In this document: positions 12,701-26,798 of the stretch, one piece after another | How the letters are laid out: every line of letters starts with the position of its first letter | How positions within the stretch are numbered: position 1 is the first letter of the stretch | Assembly (NCBI GenBank): GCA_013399875.1 | Contig: VXAZ01007501.1 | Location: forward strand, 1,774,155 to 1,838,154 | Direction of reading: 5' to 3' | Source of the DNA: Gymnorhina tibicen | Taxonomy: Eukaryota > Chordata > Aves > Passeriformes > Artamidae | DNA length: 64,000 nt | Translations under genes and position numbers: made by a program | Notes under the pieces: generated by a model | Databases searched by the model: none | The model's input: the letters and a program-made list of their open reading frames with translations, nothing else | What the model was told of the DNA's origin: nothing

Positions 12701-14548
12701 AAAAGATTCACATCTCAATCTGCTCTAGCAACATTTTTGCATGGAGAAATGTTCTATTTTTCAAAAATACTTCAACAATGAAATCTTTCATTATATCAAG
12801 TTCTTTATAAATTGTTAAGCAGTTTTGAATTGCATACATTTTATTTGGAAAATTAACTCATTCAATGAGAGTTTTTTAACTATTGGAAATTTAAATGTCA
12901 GAAAAGATGTTTATTCTTCATGGATGCCTTAAAACTCCTCTTTATTATAAAGTCTCCATACTTACTGCTTTTTACTATATAAACAGAAAATTGAATGAGT
13001 GATAAAAATATACCACATAGTTTGTACAAAGCAAATCAAAACCAACTTTTTCACTCCTTCACAAGTTTTGGGGTTTTTCTTATTAATTGGGGCCTCAAAT
13101 TATAAACGTTTATGCAGATTTCTAAAGCTTCATCAAAGGTCCTTACAGCATAATGCAATTAAGTTTCAGTTGATTAGGCAATTATGAATAAATGAGATTT
13201 TTTCTGTGTGAACAATGCACACAGATAAACTGGTTTGTGGAACTAATATGATAAAAGGAATGCTGTGGGAGGGTTGTCACATGTATTATGCAAACTTAGA
13301 AAATCCTTGGAATGTGGAACTTTAAACATTCTGTTCTCCCTCTGGCATCTATTGATTTTTTGATAGGGAAAACCAGATAAGATGTAAATGATTGCCCTTT
13401 TTTTTTCCTCTTTAAGTCAATTATTCACCATAAGTCATGGCTAGGAGATATTTGCATGTTAAATTCAGGCTTAGCTGTGGAAAAAATCTGTGCTTTGTAC
13501 TCAGAAAACATTTTAATTAAATGTTTATGAATGTGAAACAAGTAATAAATGCATTTTGTTTGTTCAAGAGATTACTGATGAATGACAATATTCTAAATTG
13601 GAACAGGCCTACAGTTTCCTTAAAGTAATTTAAAGCTTTCAATGTTTAATATAGAACAATGATTTTGTAACTTTAAAGTAGACTCTGCAGAAAATAGTAT
13701 GCACATTTTTATTCTTGGTACTATTATTTCTACTAGAGACTAATGTGTGTGTAGAGCACGCAACCTAAAACAAGCATCAGAATATTCAGGCCGTATGCTG
13801 ATCCTCCTTAACATGTTTTACAAGACATGCATTTATTTGAAGACATTCTAATCATTTGACACCAAATGTTGCATGCTGAGCAGGGCATATCTGACCGGGA
13901 AGCCTGAAAGAGAAGAATGTTTATTCATATCTATATCTGATAGGTAAGAGACTGCATGTAACCAGGCTTTGCTAATGAAGCATCAAATGCTTTCCTGACA
14001 GACATACAAATTTGAAAACTAAAATGATTACGGTCTTATATCTCAGTGATCATGCTGCCCTTGTGACTTCAGTAATGATTTCCTCACATACTATAAGCAA
14101 AATGAAGACAATGGGATCATTTAGAGGAAGCACATATTTAAAGATTTTGCCGCACTTCAGTCACAGGCTTTTCCCTTCTAGAATCCAGCCTAACTCGACA
14201 CAGGACTCATTTGCCTAAATTAAGTGTTAGATCTTTTGCTGTGAATGGGAAAATCGCTTTGATAGCTGAACTTGATTTTAATAGGATCACTAGCATTTCA
14301 TTTTAATGAAATAAATAATAATCTTTCTAATCTCTCTGATTTCATCTTGTTTTGACATTAACAAGGAATTTATCCTGACCAAAATAAGACTTAGCTTTTA
14401 GCTTAGTTTTTAAGGAACTGAAGATAACGTGGTCCAACTCCGAGTCTGTCTGTCACTAATTTATTTTGGATATGGTGACCCATTTGAAAAATCAAAGATA
14501 AATAAATCTTACTGAGTTTTGTTATAATCCATGGCTATATATAGGACA
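9792..14548. other. AT-rich non-coding DNA, no gene seen
   Basis: No gene or dated repeat is recognised. A T-rich tract lies at 12127-12171. The longest open frame, 11498-11932 on the plus strand (144 codons), is pyrimidine-rich, gives a Phe/Leu/Ser-rich hydrophobic translation, and shows no domain, no nearby second exon and no initiation context worth defending. Confidence 0.55.
12127..12171. repeat. T-rich low-complexity tract
   Basis: Forty-five bases almost entirely T with a few C and A interruptions. It could be an old reverse-orientation poly(A) tail, but no element body is recognisable beside it. Confidence 0.8.
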
Positions 14549-14587
14549 TGTATGTATATATATATAAATGTATATATATATATATTT
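14549..14587. repeat. (TA)n microsatellite
   Basis: Alternating TA with single interruptions (TGTA, AAATG). Such tracts are self-complementary and tend to vary in length. It lies directly before the weak exon candidate at 14600. Confidence 0.9.
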
Positions 14588-14599
14588 GTTCTCGTCCAG

Positions 14600-14749
14600 G
14601 AATTTGTTGAACACATTTCTCCTTATCACATCCTTGCCAATTTGCTTGAAGTAGAAGGCAGCATATATAGCCTTGATGTAGCATATTATGCAGTGATGTA
14701 CAAATATACCAGAAAGAAAGAGAAGTTCATTCTTAGTTTCATAGAAAAG
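14600..14749 (+). other. Weak internal-exon candidate, 50 codons
   Basis: A pyrimidine-biased stretch ending in CAG (AG at 14598-14599) precedes 150 bases that are open in one frame, and the block ends AAG followed by GTCAAT (GT at 14750-14751), so it has acceptor and donor dinucleotides with phase 0 at both ends. The 50-residue translation starts EFVEHISPYHILANLLEVEG and ends IEK. It resembles no family I know. The opposite strand is open across the same bases, the donor is poor after +2, and there is no partner exon in the window. In 64 kb such combinations are expected by chance, so I regard this as unproven. Confidence 0.12.
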
Positions 14750-15680
14750 GTCAATTTTTTTCCCCTGTTTAAAAAGAGCAATGAAATACACTTCTCTGGA
14801 ACTTCTTTTGTTTTTTTCTAAATGATCATATTTCCTTTAGCTAATATTAAGGTATTAAACTAAGACTTCAAAACTTTTAAATTTGAAAGATGTTTATGAA
14901 ATTAAATTTTTATTTTATAAATGCTAGTAAGAAATATTTTGTTCCCAAAGTATTCCAATAGCGATCCATATTATTAAATTATTTTTTCTCTTATGCCAGA
15001 TTGCAACTACAGCCACATTTTCCTGACGCATGTTACTTTTTGATGAACTTGTATTTTTCAATAGAAAAGACATTTATTGGAAAAAACCTCAGAGCAACTT
15101 TTCCATACATATGAGCTACAAGTTCCTCTCATACTGACAGAAAATTGAGAGATCATTTCTTAGGGATGGATACACAGGGGAAAATGAAGAATCCGGGCAG
15201 GAGTGCTGATATTTTGGTTTTGATTATTTCATCAAAAACTTGGAACTCACTGCTCATTGTTTATGACAAATCACATTCTTTTTCTTACCTCAGGTTATAA
15301 AAATTTAATTACCCAAATATTCTTTCATTGATTTAATATGTTTCCCTATTGGCAAAGGGTTCAGCAGTATATTTTCCGGCCCATTTCATAGTTCAATTTT
15401 GGATGGGTCTAGTGGCAGGATTTCATTCCTCTTTTCAGCTGCCGAATTGATCTTGCAATCTTAAATGTTTCTTAATGGTCATTTAAAATGCAATTTGTTT
15501 CTTTACAGCTTTTAAAAAGCAGTTTGAATAGTATTGTTATTCTTTTATTGTATAAGGATAGGCAACATATTATACCAAAAGGAACTAGCAATTTATAGCA
15601 AGATGTGTTCCGGCTTGATCAGTGGTCTCATCTTTTATCTGACTTGCCAACAGTAGTTATGGGCAATATTTGCATTTAAA

Positions 15681-15730
15681 TATCTATCTATCCACATCTA
15701 TCTCTCTCTCTATATATATATGTATAGATA
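15681..15730. repeat. (TATC)n/(TC)n/(TA)n compound microsatellite
   Basis: TATC units pass into TC units and then TA units over about 50 bp. This is a typical compound microsatellite with no sign of function. Confidence 0.9.
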
Positions 15731-18425
15731 ATGCCATGGACCCCTAAAAGATGACACAGCAACAACAAAAAAATATAAAAAATGGCAAAATGAAAAGTTG
15801 TCCTCTTCATTAACTTCAGCAGTGTGGTGTCAATAACAAATAATTCCTTTAAGTTATTATTTCATATGTATGCACTAATTTATTGCTATTTTAATCCTTT
15901 TTATGTGACTTTTTACATCCCCTCTTTAATTGTTCTCACCTGAACCCTGCAAAAGCCGTTAGAAGGCTGTAAGGAAGAAGGCAGGACAAAGTGAGGATAG
16001 GGCTATAAGGGTGTTTGGAACCATCCTAACCCCCGTTTGAATGCACTCCACTTGTTATAAAGCCTCTGTTCTTCACAGCGAGTAAGATTAGAGTTCACAC
16101 AACAGTCTTGAGTGAATAAGTCATGCTTTCTTTCATTAGTTTAAAATCAAACAAAATTATTGAAAATTATTTGAATTTGACACCAGTAAGAAGCCATCTT
16201 GTCTTTACTTTCTTCTACAGTTACTGTTCTGGTGAGTACCTCTAACATTGCCGCGTTTATATAGAACTTACAAGTCAGAAAGGGATCTGACAGCAGGAAA
16301 AGTGGGAATTCTGGTGGTCTTGATTTCTGGATACAGGTATAGGAAGGCTCCAATTCTAAGTTTCAAGGTGATCAGAGATTCTCATTGGTGAGATTACACT
16401 AAGACAAGCTGCCTGTGGCCACTGGGAATCCTATCAGATTCTAAACTTAGCACTTCTAATTTTGCACGTGGAGTGCTTCCACTGCAAGTCCCAGTACCTC
16501 CCTTATAAGTGTGCTGGCATAAATCAGCAGTCACTGCAGACCTAAAACCTTCCCAAAGGGGTAGGAGACATGCTGGAGCTCTCCCTGCTACCTGGAGCAG
16601 AATCAAAAAGGAGTTCCAGATGGTAGGTTTTCAAATTGAGAACAGTCTGTTTACCTCTGCATTAAAGGCCAGTGCAGCCCAAATTGAGGACGGAGTTTTC
16701 ATTTGCTGCAGCCTTCTGGAGCTCAGGACTGTGTGTCCACACTGCATCTTTATTGGCAATGAAATTCACACAGGTGCCAATCCTGCATGCCTGCCAGGCA
16801 GACAAAGAGAAGAAACTAATGAAGGAACCTGCATCCACATTACAAGGGCAGAGCTCTGAATTGTGCCTTGGCATGTGACTTCAACCTCTGAGCCATTAAA
16901 TATTCAAAAATTTTGTATTACACCAGTGAAGATCTGAAATGTATAATGTATGATGAATCTTCATCAAAAATAAGCCTTTATCACTAGTCACTAAATCACT
17001 AATGAATTCTACATATCTTTACTGAGTTTGACCACAGTAGATTTCACCTTTATAATTGTTTACACTTGACTGTGTTTCACATGTTTTTTCAATGCTGGAT
17101 CATCTTTACTAAAACTGAGAGCAAACAACTGAACAGTGATTCATGCAGGATTTGAAGGAAAAGAAAGGGAAATGAAAGGGAAACGTTCTCCATGATTAAA
17201 CTTGCAATAGCTTGTTATGTTGGTTTCTTGAGATAATATACTGGCATCGTGATGGATGGCAGCCCTTCTCCCCCACAGCTATAATTATAGAAGGTAGACT
17301 CTTTTAATGGGTGCCATAAATTTTAGATTGAAAAGCCTTTCCAAATTTTCCTCTTTCAGTAGAAGTAGGGCATCCAAAAACCCACCAATTTTTATCTATA
17401 GTAATATTTTTAGCAGGCATGTCCAGGGCTGAAACCTCTGAAAAACCAGATCCTGGGGTAATGAAAATCAATATAGGCCTGTTGATATGATAACATTAGC
17501 CTGATAAGAATGTAAGTCTTACGTTAAGGCAATAATTAGAGCTTTTCACACCTCAAATTTTTTGCTGAATTGAGAAATACCTTTCTGGATGCATTCAGGT
17601 AAATCCATCTGCAGATAGAAATGGATTTAGCTTTGTTTCAGTAAAGATGATTAGGTTTTTTTTGGGCTTGCCTTGTTGAAGAATGATAGATAACCCTCTT
17701 CATACTCTTATTTCCACTGACTGGCCTGCCTCTGGTCTATTTTCTGGTTTAAAGAAGAGGAAGGAGAATTTCTGTGACAAGATTCTTTGGTAGCACCTCC
17801 AAAAAAAGACTTTGCCCAGTTTGGTAGACGAGTCTGCAGGTACTATAGGAAAAGCAACAGTGTGTCTAGAAGATCTCGCAACCCTATTTGTCCACTGTTA
17901 ATCTTTCTCAAAGCAAACTCTTCAAATATTTGGTTGTATTTGAAGAGTTTAAAAAGCTGGGTTTTTTTCTATCAGCAATAATAACATCATAACTTTCAAA
18001 ATTATGGTCAGTTCAGTTGTAGAAATCATCAAATATACTGCAGTGATAACCCTAATATCAGTACGGAAATTCTTACAATGTACTACCACATTTGTATCAC
18101 AGTAGACTTACTTCACAGGTGATGGAAATGTTTTGCTATTGTTAGAAAACTGTACAGACATGCACATGGAACACATATCTAAACTATATTTCAATAGCAT
18201 TCAGGTAGTGAAGTTACCTTGACAGCTCTTCTTGCATAAACACAATGAGTTGTGAGATTAATTTTTTTTTCCCCAAATTATCACAAGTGCAGTAGGAGTT
18301 TGAATCAACTTTCTCTCTTCTATCACTTGCTGATTTTACTTGGACTGAATATGCTTTGAAAAAATCGTGATGGGGTGCAGTTTCATTACATCTTTATCAG
18401 AATTTCACCTGTTCAAAACAACCTC

Positions 18426-18452
18426 ATATATATATATATATGTGTGTGTGTA
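18426..18452. repeat. (TA)n(TG)n microsatellite
   Basis: Eight or so TA units are followed by TG units. The TA-to-TG switch is common where one tract type expands inside another. Confidence 0.9.
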
Positions 18453-20389
18453 TTCTATTAGTCTCTTGAGAGATTCCTTGATGCAAGTTCAGTCTTACCT
18501 TGCGTATGTTAAAAGTAAGTCTGGATCTCACCCCTCCTATTTTCAGTGTTTGCAGGGCAAAAGGAAAGTGTAAAATAAGAAGGATAGTTACAGTACACTT
18601 ACACTGCAGCTTCCAAAATACTGTGTTGGTAGGGTCCCTACCTGTGCATTGTCATAACCATGTTGGTACTACTACTTGTTACTTGAAAACTACTTCAGTT
18701 GTGTGTATGATCAAATAATTTCTGCAACTGCATTGCAGAATCTCTTAGTCCTAGACTTTTCACACAATACTTGTTGCTGCTTTATAAGAGGCTAGGCAGG
18801 GGTGGGTGTTGTTTCATAGCATTTTACCTGGAGTATTTGTTCTTCATTGTGTTGAAAAGTTATAGAGCTAGGGTTTCCCTTTAGATGTTGCCTTACAATA
18901 CAGTTGGTCTAAATTTTTTTTGGTTGACTAGTAGTGTTAGAACAAAAGACAAATTATCATGGAGGTTGCTGTCTTGCTCTGAGAATTTCATGTATCTGCT
19001 TTTCTTGGCAGAAATTATATGAGAGCTAAATTGAGAGACTTTTCTCTGGAATGAATGATGGAATAATTGCTTGATAAATACTGGTTAGTTTGATATAAGT
19101 TTTTGTTTTGAGAAGTGATGGTTTAGATAGAGTAATTGGATTAGCTCTTAAAAGTTGTTAAAACCTTCTATCAACTATTAATAAACCAAAAGCATTTCTT
19201 ATTAATATTTAATAGTACTTAAAATACACAGTCTCAGATTAAAAGATAAAAAATGTAGGAATTTTATCAATGAATTTGCTTAAATGAGTCTTGCAATTTC
19301 CAACTTACTTTTATAATCTTTCTTATATTATGATGAAGATACTGAATGCTTCAAATCATTACAGTTCTGTCTTCAAGCAAGTCAGGAAATAACTTGAAGT
19401 TACTATGGAGTGTTTAAGAAGTACTTTACAACCTCTTGCTTTTGTTATTCTGAAAATCTGTCTTTTGACACTATATTTTAGAGTAGGAAGAGAGGTGAGG
19501 AGACAGAAATGCTTCTTATTATTTTTACTTCATAGTATTTAATTTTTAAAAGGATTTAAATATTTACATTGAATGAGTAACTATACTAACAAAATACTGT
19601 TTTGTAAATAGATTGGTTTATATAAAAGCATCTTCTATTTCCAGTTGTGGGCAGTAGCGAAATGATCTTTGGTAACTACTGCAGCACATTCAACAGTAGG
19701 ATTATAATGTGTGTATTTATTTTAAGTCTAGTAACAGTCATTTCAGTCAGAAACTGGTGGGTTTTTATTAATGTTTAAATTTTTAATGAAACAAAATCTC
19801 TGGTAAAATACTAGATCTGTTCCTCAACAGTGTCTAAGACCAGAAATACTTCTCCATCATTACTGGTAAAATGTGAATAAAAATAGATGTGAAAATAGTC
19901 TTGTCTTTGAAGACAGGCAAAATGAGAATGTAATACACCATAGGCTTGAAAAGAAGGGTTGAAATTATAAAATAGGGGCTCATAAATTAGTATGTTCTAG
20001 CTCATTTCTTAGTTTCTGAAAATTATTTGATTGGGATGAGTTTGTGTCAGGAATGTTTACTCATAGATGAGGAAATGAAAGAAAAATTCAGAGAAACCAT
20101 CCAAAGAACAAGGTTCTGACAACCAAAATCTTTGCTCTATGAAAATACCTCTGTATTTGTTTATTTTTATGAGAAAGAAATATGAATTAAAATATGTACT
20201 ACTGGCTGAAAGACTCAAAAGGGATGGACTGAAACTAATTAAATAACACATGATGGGTGACAGGGAATCTTTCTAAGATTTGTCATTTCCCTTCAGCAGA
20301 TCTGTTTTCCTCAAGGAAACTGTTTTGGTGATCAGCATGATGTAGAACAGCACATTGGTGTTTTTTTGTCCAGGAGGTATAGCATCTTT

Positions 20390-21160
20390 GGTCTTTCTAT
20401 TCTTGCGTTGTGCCTCCTGGGAGGGAGGCGATCCTGGAGACCTGGGAGCTCTTCCCTAGATGAGCAGCTGGTGCTGGGCTTGCCTGGAGGGGGAGTGTGG
20501 CCCTTGTCACCAGTGCAGAGGCAGTGAGGGTGCATGCTGTGGCACAGAAAGCCACTGAGGTGGGGACATGGAAGAAATCTTGGAGGAAGTGTGGCATAGG
20601 AGAAGTCCCATTTAGTTGCTGGTTTTCTGTTAGAGGTTGAACTGCCAGTTTTATTTGTATAAAATTTCTCTTTCAGCCACTCTGGGAGCATTCTATGCAG
20701 TAAAGCTGATAGACCCTGCTCAAGGCTCTGGTCAGTTCTGGGTGGTATCTCAACAGCATTAAAGAGTTTGGCCTCCTGTGCACTATCCTGTGCTTATAAC
20801 TGTCAGCCAGGGCTGGAGCACCCCTGGCATGTCCTGAGCCTTGGATCTGCAAGGAACTGCTCTGTGAAGGGCAGGAAGTGTCTTCTGGTGGGGTCAAATT
20901 GTCAGCCTGGCTCCTGCTCCCCACTGCGCTGAGCCACAGTTGGCTGCAGCTCATCTTGGGTGGAAAGAACGACCTGGGAAAGAAAACCCACCACGAGCAC
21001 TGGTTCATCTCTCCTTCATCTCTGCTGTAGTATGAGTGCAGCACTAGCCACCACCTTCCTCCCTCCTTGCATTTTGAGTCTGGCCGCAAGCAGAGTCCCA
21101 CTGGTTTCAATAATTTTGGTGGAGCAGAGTTCAGGATTTAACCTGCGGCTCAATTTACAG
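20390..21160. other. GC-richer block of unknown origin
   Basis: About 770 bp stands out from its AT-rich flanks as rich in G and C, mostly as CTGG, CAGC and CCTCC words with few CpG sites. Two minus-strand open frames (20332-20691, 119 codons, and 20673-21110, 145 codons) overlap slightly, but neither shows a domain, and their length can come from the lower frequency of stop codons in GC-rich DNA. I see no LTR ends, CR1 words or TIRs. It may be an old unrecognised repeat, a non-coding RNA exon, or a decayed gene piece. Confidence 0.4.
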
Positions 21161-24100
21161 ATAAATTAAAGGGAGAGCTTAGATTTTGTGTAAACTTCTC
21201 ACAGTCTTCCAAGAGAGTTGGTGGAGCTTAGCATGTATTCATGCCTTCAGGCTGAAGAGTTAATTGAAGATGCATAGATGGTTGCTCACAGTCCCAACAG
21301 GAAGTCCCTCAGTTATCTAGTAATCATCCCAGCCAGTCTCTTCCAGAGGGTGGCTCAAAGCAGGATTTTAACTTAAATGTACCAAGAACCCATCTTTCAC
21401 TCCTGACTGATTAGTCATGCAATACTGCTGTTGCAGAATGTGCTTGCAGTAGAGCAGAAAAATTAAGCCGGGTAAAGCTCAATTCTTTCTTCCAGAGAAA
21501 GAATTAGTTTCTTCAGGGAGAAAAAAGAGTAACAATCAAAATAAAGTAATTCAGCAGTGTAACAAGAAAAAAAAATCCAAACAGTTAAGGCTCGGGTGAA
21601 AATTTTAAAAATTATTTAAATTATTCATTTATTTTCAGATCCTTGTCACTGTTTAACATAAAAAGTATTTAATGTTTTTCTGGTAGTGAGATTTTCTGCA
21701 AAGAAAATGGTCCAAGAGTAGGAGATTGACCTACTGTTCCCAGTTGGAGGAACCTGACTCCAAAAGCTCTGTACTTATTGGATGTATTTATTATTAATTT
21801 CTGGTTTACACTTATTCTTGGTGAATATAATGTATCATCTTATCTCTGAAAAGCCTGTGTTAAATGAGACTTCCTAATGTTATAAGAGGAAAAGAAATAC
21901 CACCTCTTCCTGTCTAATGGTAAAATTAAAAATTTATTATTAAAATAATGTCTTTCAAAGAGAGCAAAACCTTCCAAAAATTGAAAGTTTAAGGGAAGAA
22001 AAAAATCTTAAGTTGTTAAAAAACTGGAGGAAAAATAATTTCATAATTTTATCTGAATTGTCACAGTAATTACTAAACCTTTGGAAAGGGGATTAATTTA
22101 TTATTTTATATTATGACATTCTGGTAGTAATCATGTGTGTCATAGAGATAATCTTTTTTTTAAAATTTTGGTTGGAATTACATAGAGCTGGTTAAAATAC
22201 TTTCTTTTTTCCAGTTTATATTTTTTCCAAGTTATGCACAGTAGTTATAATGAGATATTGGGAATTGGGTTAGTACAACAAAATGTTTTAAAAAATGAAT
22301 TATGCCCCCAAGAATCTTAGTTTTTGAAATGGAATATTGAAATTAGTGTCAATAACCAAATTTTGCTTTAAAAATTTTCTCAATAGAATTTTAAACAAAA
22401 TTCAAAGCATAATGAAAATCTGGGATCAAAATATAAAACATTTTAATGAAAATACTTGAAAAATTTTGATTCCTCTCTGAAAAAAGAATTGCTTGAAGAC
22501 ACTCACTGGCTGAAATGAAGTGTAATTTTCTTCCACTGGAGACATGTGCTTTATTTACTGCTGAAAAAAAGGGCCTTGCATGTAGATTTAACATGTGGCT
22601 GTTACAATTTTCTTCTTCACCTTCTCTGGTCTTCCAGCCGAGAAGAACTAAGCATAGCTTCTTTTGAAGCCTCTTAGTAATTTACTGTAATCTGAATGCC
22701 AAATAATAAGACAGAAACATCTTCCCACAATAGAATATCGTTCCAAAGAATTACAAAGAGTAGACATTGAGCCTCATTGACAACAATCACCATAATCTCT
22801 TGACCCATCTCTCTTTGACAAAAAAAATGACTTTGACTCTCCTTTATTCAAAGGTTTATTTAATTTGGCTCTGTCTACTTATGTCATGGCAGACCACTTA
22901 CAAGATTGTTTAGTTTTCTACATATTACTTTGTGCTCTAGGTGACAGAAGACCAGTAAGGAAGGGGAGCAACAAAGAATTAGGTGTAAAAGAGATGATAG
23001 GCTGAGGAGAAAACAAAACAAAAACAAAGAAACTTCTAGTTTCACAAGTAGCCCAAAGTGGGTATTGTTCCACTTTTGTGAAGCTAAAAATCCATAAGGC
23101 TGGCTGGGATATTTGTGGTTTGGACAAAGAAGCGTGTAAGAGGTCTCCAAGGAACTGCCTTGAGCATCCCTCTGGGTTTGCTCCACAGGCAGTGGCTCAC
23201 GCAGGACAGAGGCTCTCACCAACCCTGTGGTTTTTTGATTCTTTCTTTACCACCTAGCTGGCTTCATGGCACACATGCAGGGACAACAGGAAGCTCTGGA
23301 AAGGTTTAACAGTTTTCTGGTGATTCTTGCAAAGAACCCCCTGCACAAAGCTTCAGGAAGAAGGAATTTTTAAACTGCGTGGCATTTTTTGAAAAGTTTT
23401 AATTTTTCTGCTACATTTGCCTCTTCTTCCATATTTTGACACCAAATCACAGTAAGAGTGTCTAAGACAACAGACAAAATGAAGGAATTATAAGGCCAGG
23501 TTTTCAAGGAAAATGCTTACAAGGTATTAGGTGAGTCTTGGGCCATTTTCACCAGCCTGTGTGCCCTGAGACAGGGCTTCAGAAATTGTTTTGAAGGAAG
23601 CTGTTTCACTAGAAAGCTTGGTGAACAAACCCCTCTTTCCCTCACCCCTCAAGTTCCTGTCAGGGGCTGCTTTGCCTTCCCAAGTCTCCCACTGCTCTCT
23701 CGATTGCTCACTGCCACATGCTCAGCTGGACCAGAGCCTAGCTGCAGAAAATTTAATAGGTAGTAAATGAGGCAGTTTGGACCCTGAAATGTATGTTTTG
23801 AGAGAAAGTGAATGAAAGATGAAACAAATTGCATCTTTTACATTAGTATGAGCCAAGAGGTAGGAGATTTTTGTCTCAGTTTTTGCACATATTTTTATGT
23901 TTACTTGTAATAATATAAACATATGAGATACATACAAACCATTTAGATGTAAATAGTATAAATGTAATGTAAAACTTTATTCTTTTGAAAAGTGGTATTT
24001 ACATTTTTAAAGTGCTAGGTAACTTTGCTGGCTGAAGTCCTCAGGTTCTCTGTATCCATGACCCTAACCCACAAGTACAGAGGCTGATTTAAATTTAATT

Positions 24101-25470
24101 TTGTACGTTGCTGGTATGATTTGGCTTTCTAAGGACCCGTTTTCAAGCTCCTTTCTGCAACTGTGAGAAAGGGAAATTTAAGGATAAAATTGTAATGGCC
24201 CTTAAGAAAGTAGAGTGCAGAACAGTAGAATAAGTTATGGTGGAAGTGTGTAGTATGGGCTTCTGGTGAAGCACAATACTGTTGGTCATATGTATATGTG
24301 TGTGTCAATATTTATGCTTCAAGATTAAATTCTCTGAAGAGATATTTAGTTCATATCAGAATAACCTGGAAGATATGTCAGAATATGTCTTCTGAGTTAA
24401 ACAACCAAAATCTCAGGTTGTGACAAATGATCCTTTTTAATAGTGGTGTTCTTCCTTTTACTAACAGAAAGCATACTTGGAAGACAGAGATCATCCAAAT
24501 AAAATAATTGAAATATATGAAGAAATGGTTACATTTCATTAAATATGATTTTGGGATGTTGCAGAGTCAGTAGTCAGCACATTAAACTTTATGATCTTCA
24601 AATGTGTATGCAGTACTGAGTACAAACTGTGGAGGGGGCAGACCAAGTGTAAAATAGCCGTATCCAGGCAGATCCTGAAAGTGCTAAGAGTTGTTTTTCC
24701 CCCCAGAAAGGAAGCTTAGTCAATAATTAAAATAAGCAATCCATATTTAACTTAAGACAAAAAGAGCTAAAGGCATCTGTTTTCCTTTTTCACTTGGCTT
24801 TGCTTTGGCAGTCAAATTTAAGCATAAATGGAAGCATAAACATGCTGTCTTTGAGAGCTGCTTTTACCACGAAGGCAATTGACATGGAAATCTGGAACAT
24901 AAATTTAGCCTAAAAATGGCATTGCACAAAGATTACTGTTACATTTCCCTCTGTAGCCAGAAAAAATGTGGAAAAGATAACTTGTTTCAGAATGAACTAT
25001 AAATCAAGAAGAAACTGGCACAAATTATTGTAGTCTGATCAAAAAAAGCTTGCACTTTAAACTGGTGCTTAGCATTGTTAACTAATAATCTTTATTGTTT
25101 TGAGGATATTGAAAATAGATTATAGGTAAATTTAATGACACAGAGAATGTCCAATGAAAAACTGCAAGCGTGGATCTTCAGGAGTTTGGAAACTTGCTTT
25201 GCCAAATTTCTCTCTTTTCGCTTGTGACTTGAGCTCTTTTCTATAAAACTCTATTAGTTCAGAATCTCCCCTTGCTCGTGGTAGGCTACCATTTTACACC
25301 ACATCACTTCAACTGATATGAGTATCTGCAGAAGCTATAAAGGCAGTGTCAGGACACATCCTGTGAGTGCTTGATGTGGTGTGCAGTCCACTCCTGTCAC
25401 TAGGATGCAATTTGCAGAGACTTCTGCAGGATTTCCGCATGCCGTGCCACCAAGAGAGACAGACTCATAT

Positions 25471-25492
25471 TGTGTGTGTGTGCTCTCTCTCA
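25471..25492. repeat. (TG)n(CT)n microsatellite
   Basis: TG units are followed at once by CT units, over about 22 bp. Confidence 0.85.
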
Positions 25493-26798
25493 CGTGGCAG
25501 TAAGTTTCTGGGTATGGGCTGGTGTAAAGGAGATAAGTAGTAGACTGTTAGTTTAAAAATAAATAACTTACTATTACCAGTTCCCTGCTAACTCCTTAAT
25601 TCTCTCACGGTTAGCTCTAATTCTCTAGAAGCAGCAGCCTGGGAATTTGAAGTTATTCTTCCAACTCAGTGGAATGAGTTTAGTTCTTCACAGCACGAGC
25701 TTATGTAAAAGAAAAAAATACTTGCTAAGCACTTTAATTGATTCAATGTCTTGGGTTTTTTTCTTGCTTTGGAATTAAATTGTATTTAAACTCCCCAAAT
25801 TATTTGGAAACTACTGTGCCTTTTAAGCATGCATTTTTCTAAACTTTCCATTAGTGACCATCTTCTGATCAAGGAAGAGGACAGTAGGTAATATTTTAAT
25901 AATTACTTAGTACTGAATAATTGAAGGAATTACTGATTTGGGACTAGATCCCTGTATTAACTATCTACATAATGGATACTAGGTTCCAGTGATACTGCAT
26001 AAGCTATTGCTATTTGAAATAAGGCCACAACAAGTTGGTCTAAAACATTTAGAGGTTATGAACTGACATACAGCAGAGTTAACTTAGAGTCAGTCACTCC
26101 TGTTCCCTGATAGACCTTCTCTTTATTCTCTACTTTTAGCTGTTTCTGGTGTGTACTCTAAATTTGGTTATATTCTTTAGACTTGAAGAGCAAGTTCCTG
26201 CATTGGATCTCAATGAATTAATCCACAGCCCAGTATAAGAATTTGTACTAGTAATTATATTTTCTTTCTGTATTTAATTGAAAGTATTTTTTATGTGCAC
26301 TGCTGTTAGTTAATTTTAATTTCATTTTATACACTTTCATATGTAAAATAGTGTACAGGTGCAGATATAGCTGTCTGGAGTAACAGCTGTGAGAGGCAGA
26401 AATTCAAACATGAAATCACAGCAATTACTTTTTCTGAAAGTATTGTCTGAAGTCTTCAACATAAGAGAACACTTTAAAACTTGTATCATTAGTTAGCGTT
26501 AGAAATGGTTTTGTTCAGAACAGAACATTGAAAGTAGGTTAAATTAACAGTCGTATCTCTCAAATGTTTCTCTTCAAAGCTTCGGTGAATTCTGTGTTCT
26601 CTAAGTTAAGGAGTAAATTGTCTCCCCATCCTCATCTTGTAGTTCACGCCATTTGATGGGGTCACATCTCACACCTGGAAAGCACAACTTTGTAGCAGTC
26701 ATCTGTCAGTACATCTTGGAGTACTTAGAGAAAGAATAAACTTTACTGTTTAGTAAATTGCCTGTGTCCTTGGATAGTGTGGTCATTTTTGGTTTGGC

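Larger units (their letters stand above)
14750..20389. other. AT-rich non-coding DNA, no gene seen
   Basis: The stretch contains two microsatellites (15681-15730, 18426-18452). The part at 16380-16880 has slightly higher GC and four overlapping open frames on both strands, none with a recognised domain. Nothing else is identifiable. Confidence 0.55.

Noticed and set aside
16509..16878. 116-codon open frame and its overlapping frames in a slightly GC-richer stretch
   Set aside because: Four frames on both strands are open over the same bases, typical of locally low stop-codon density, and none resembles a known protein.
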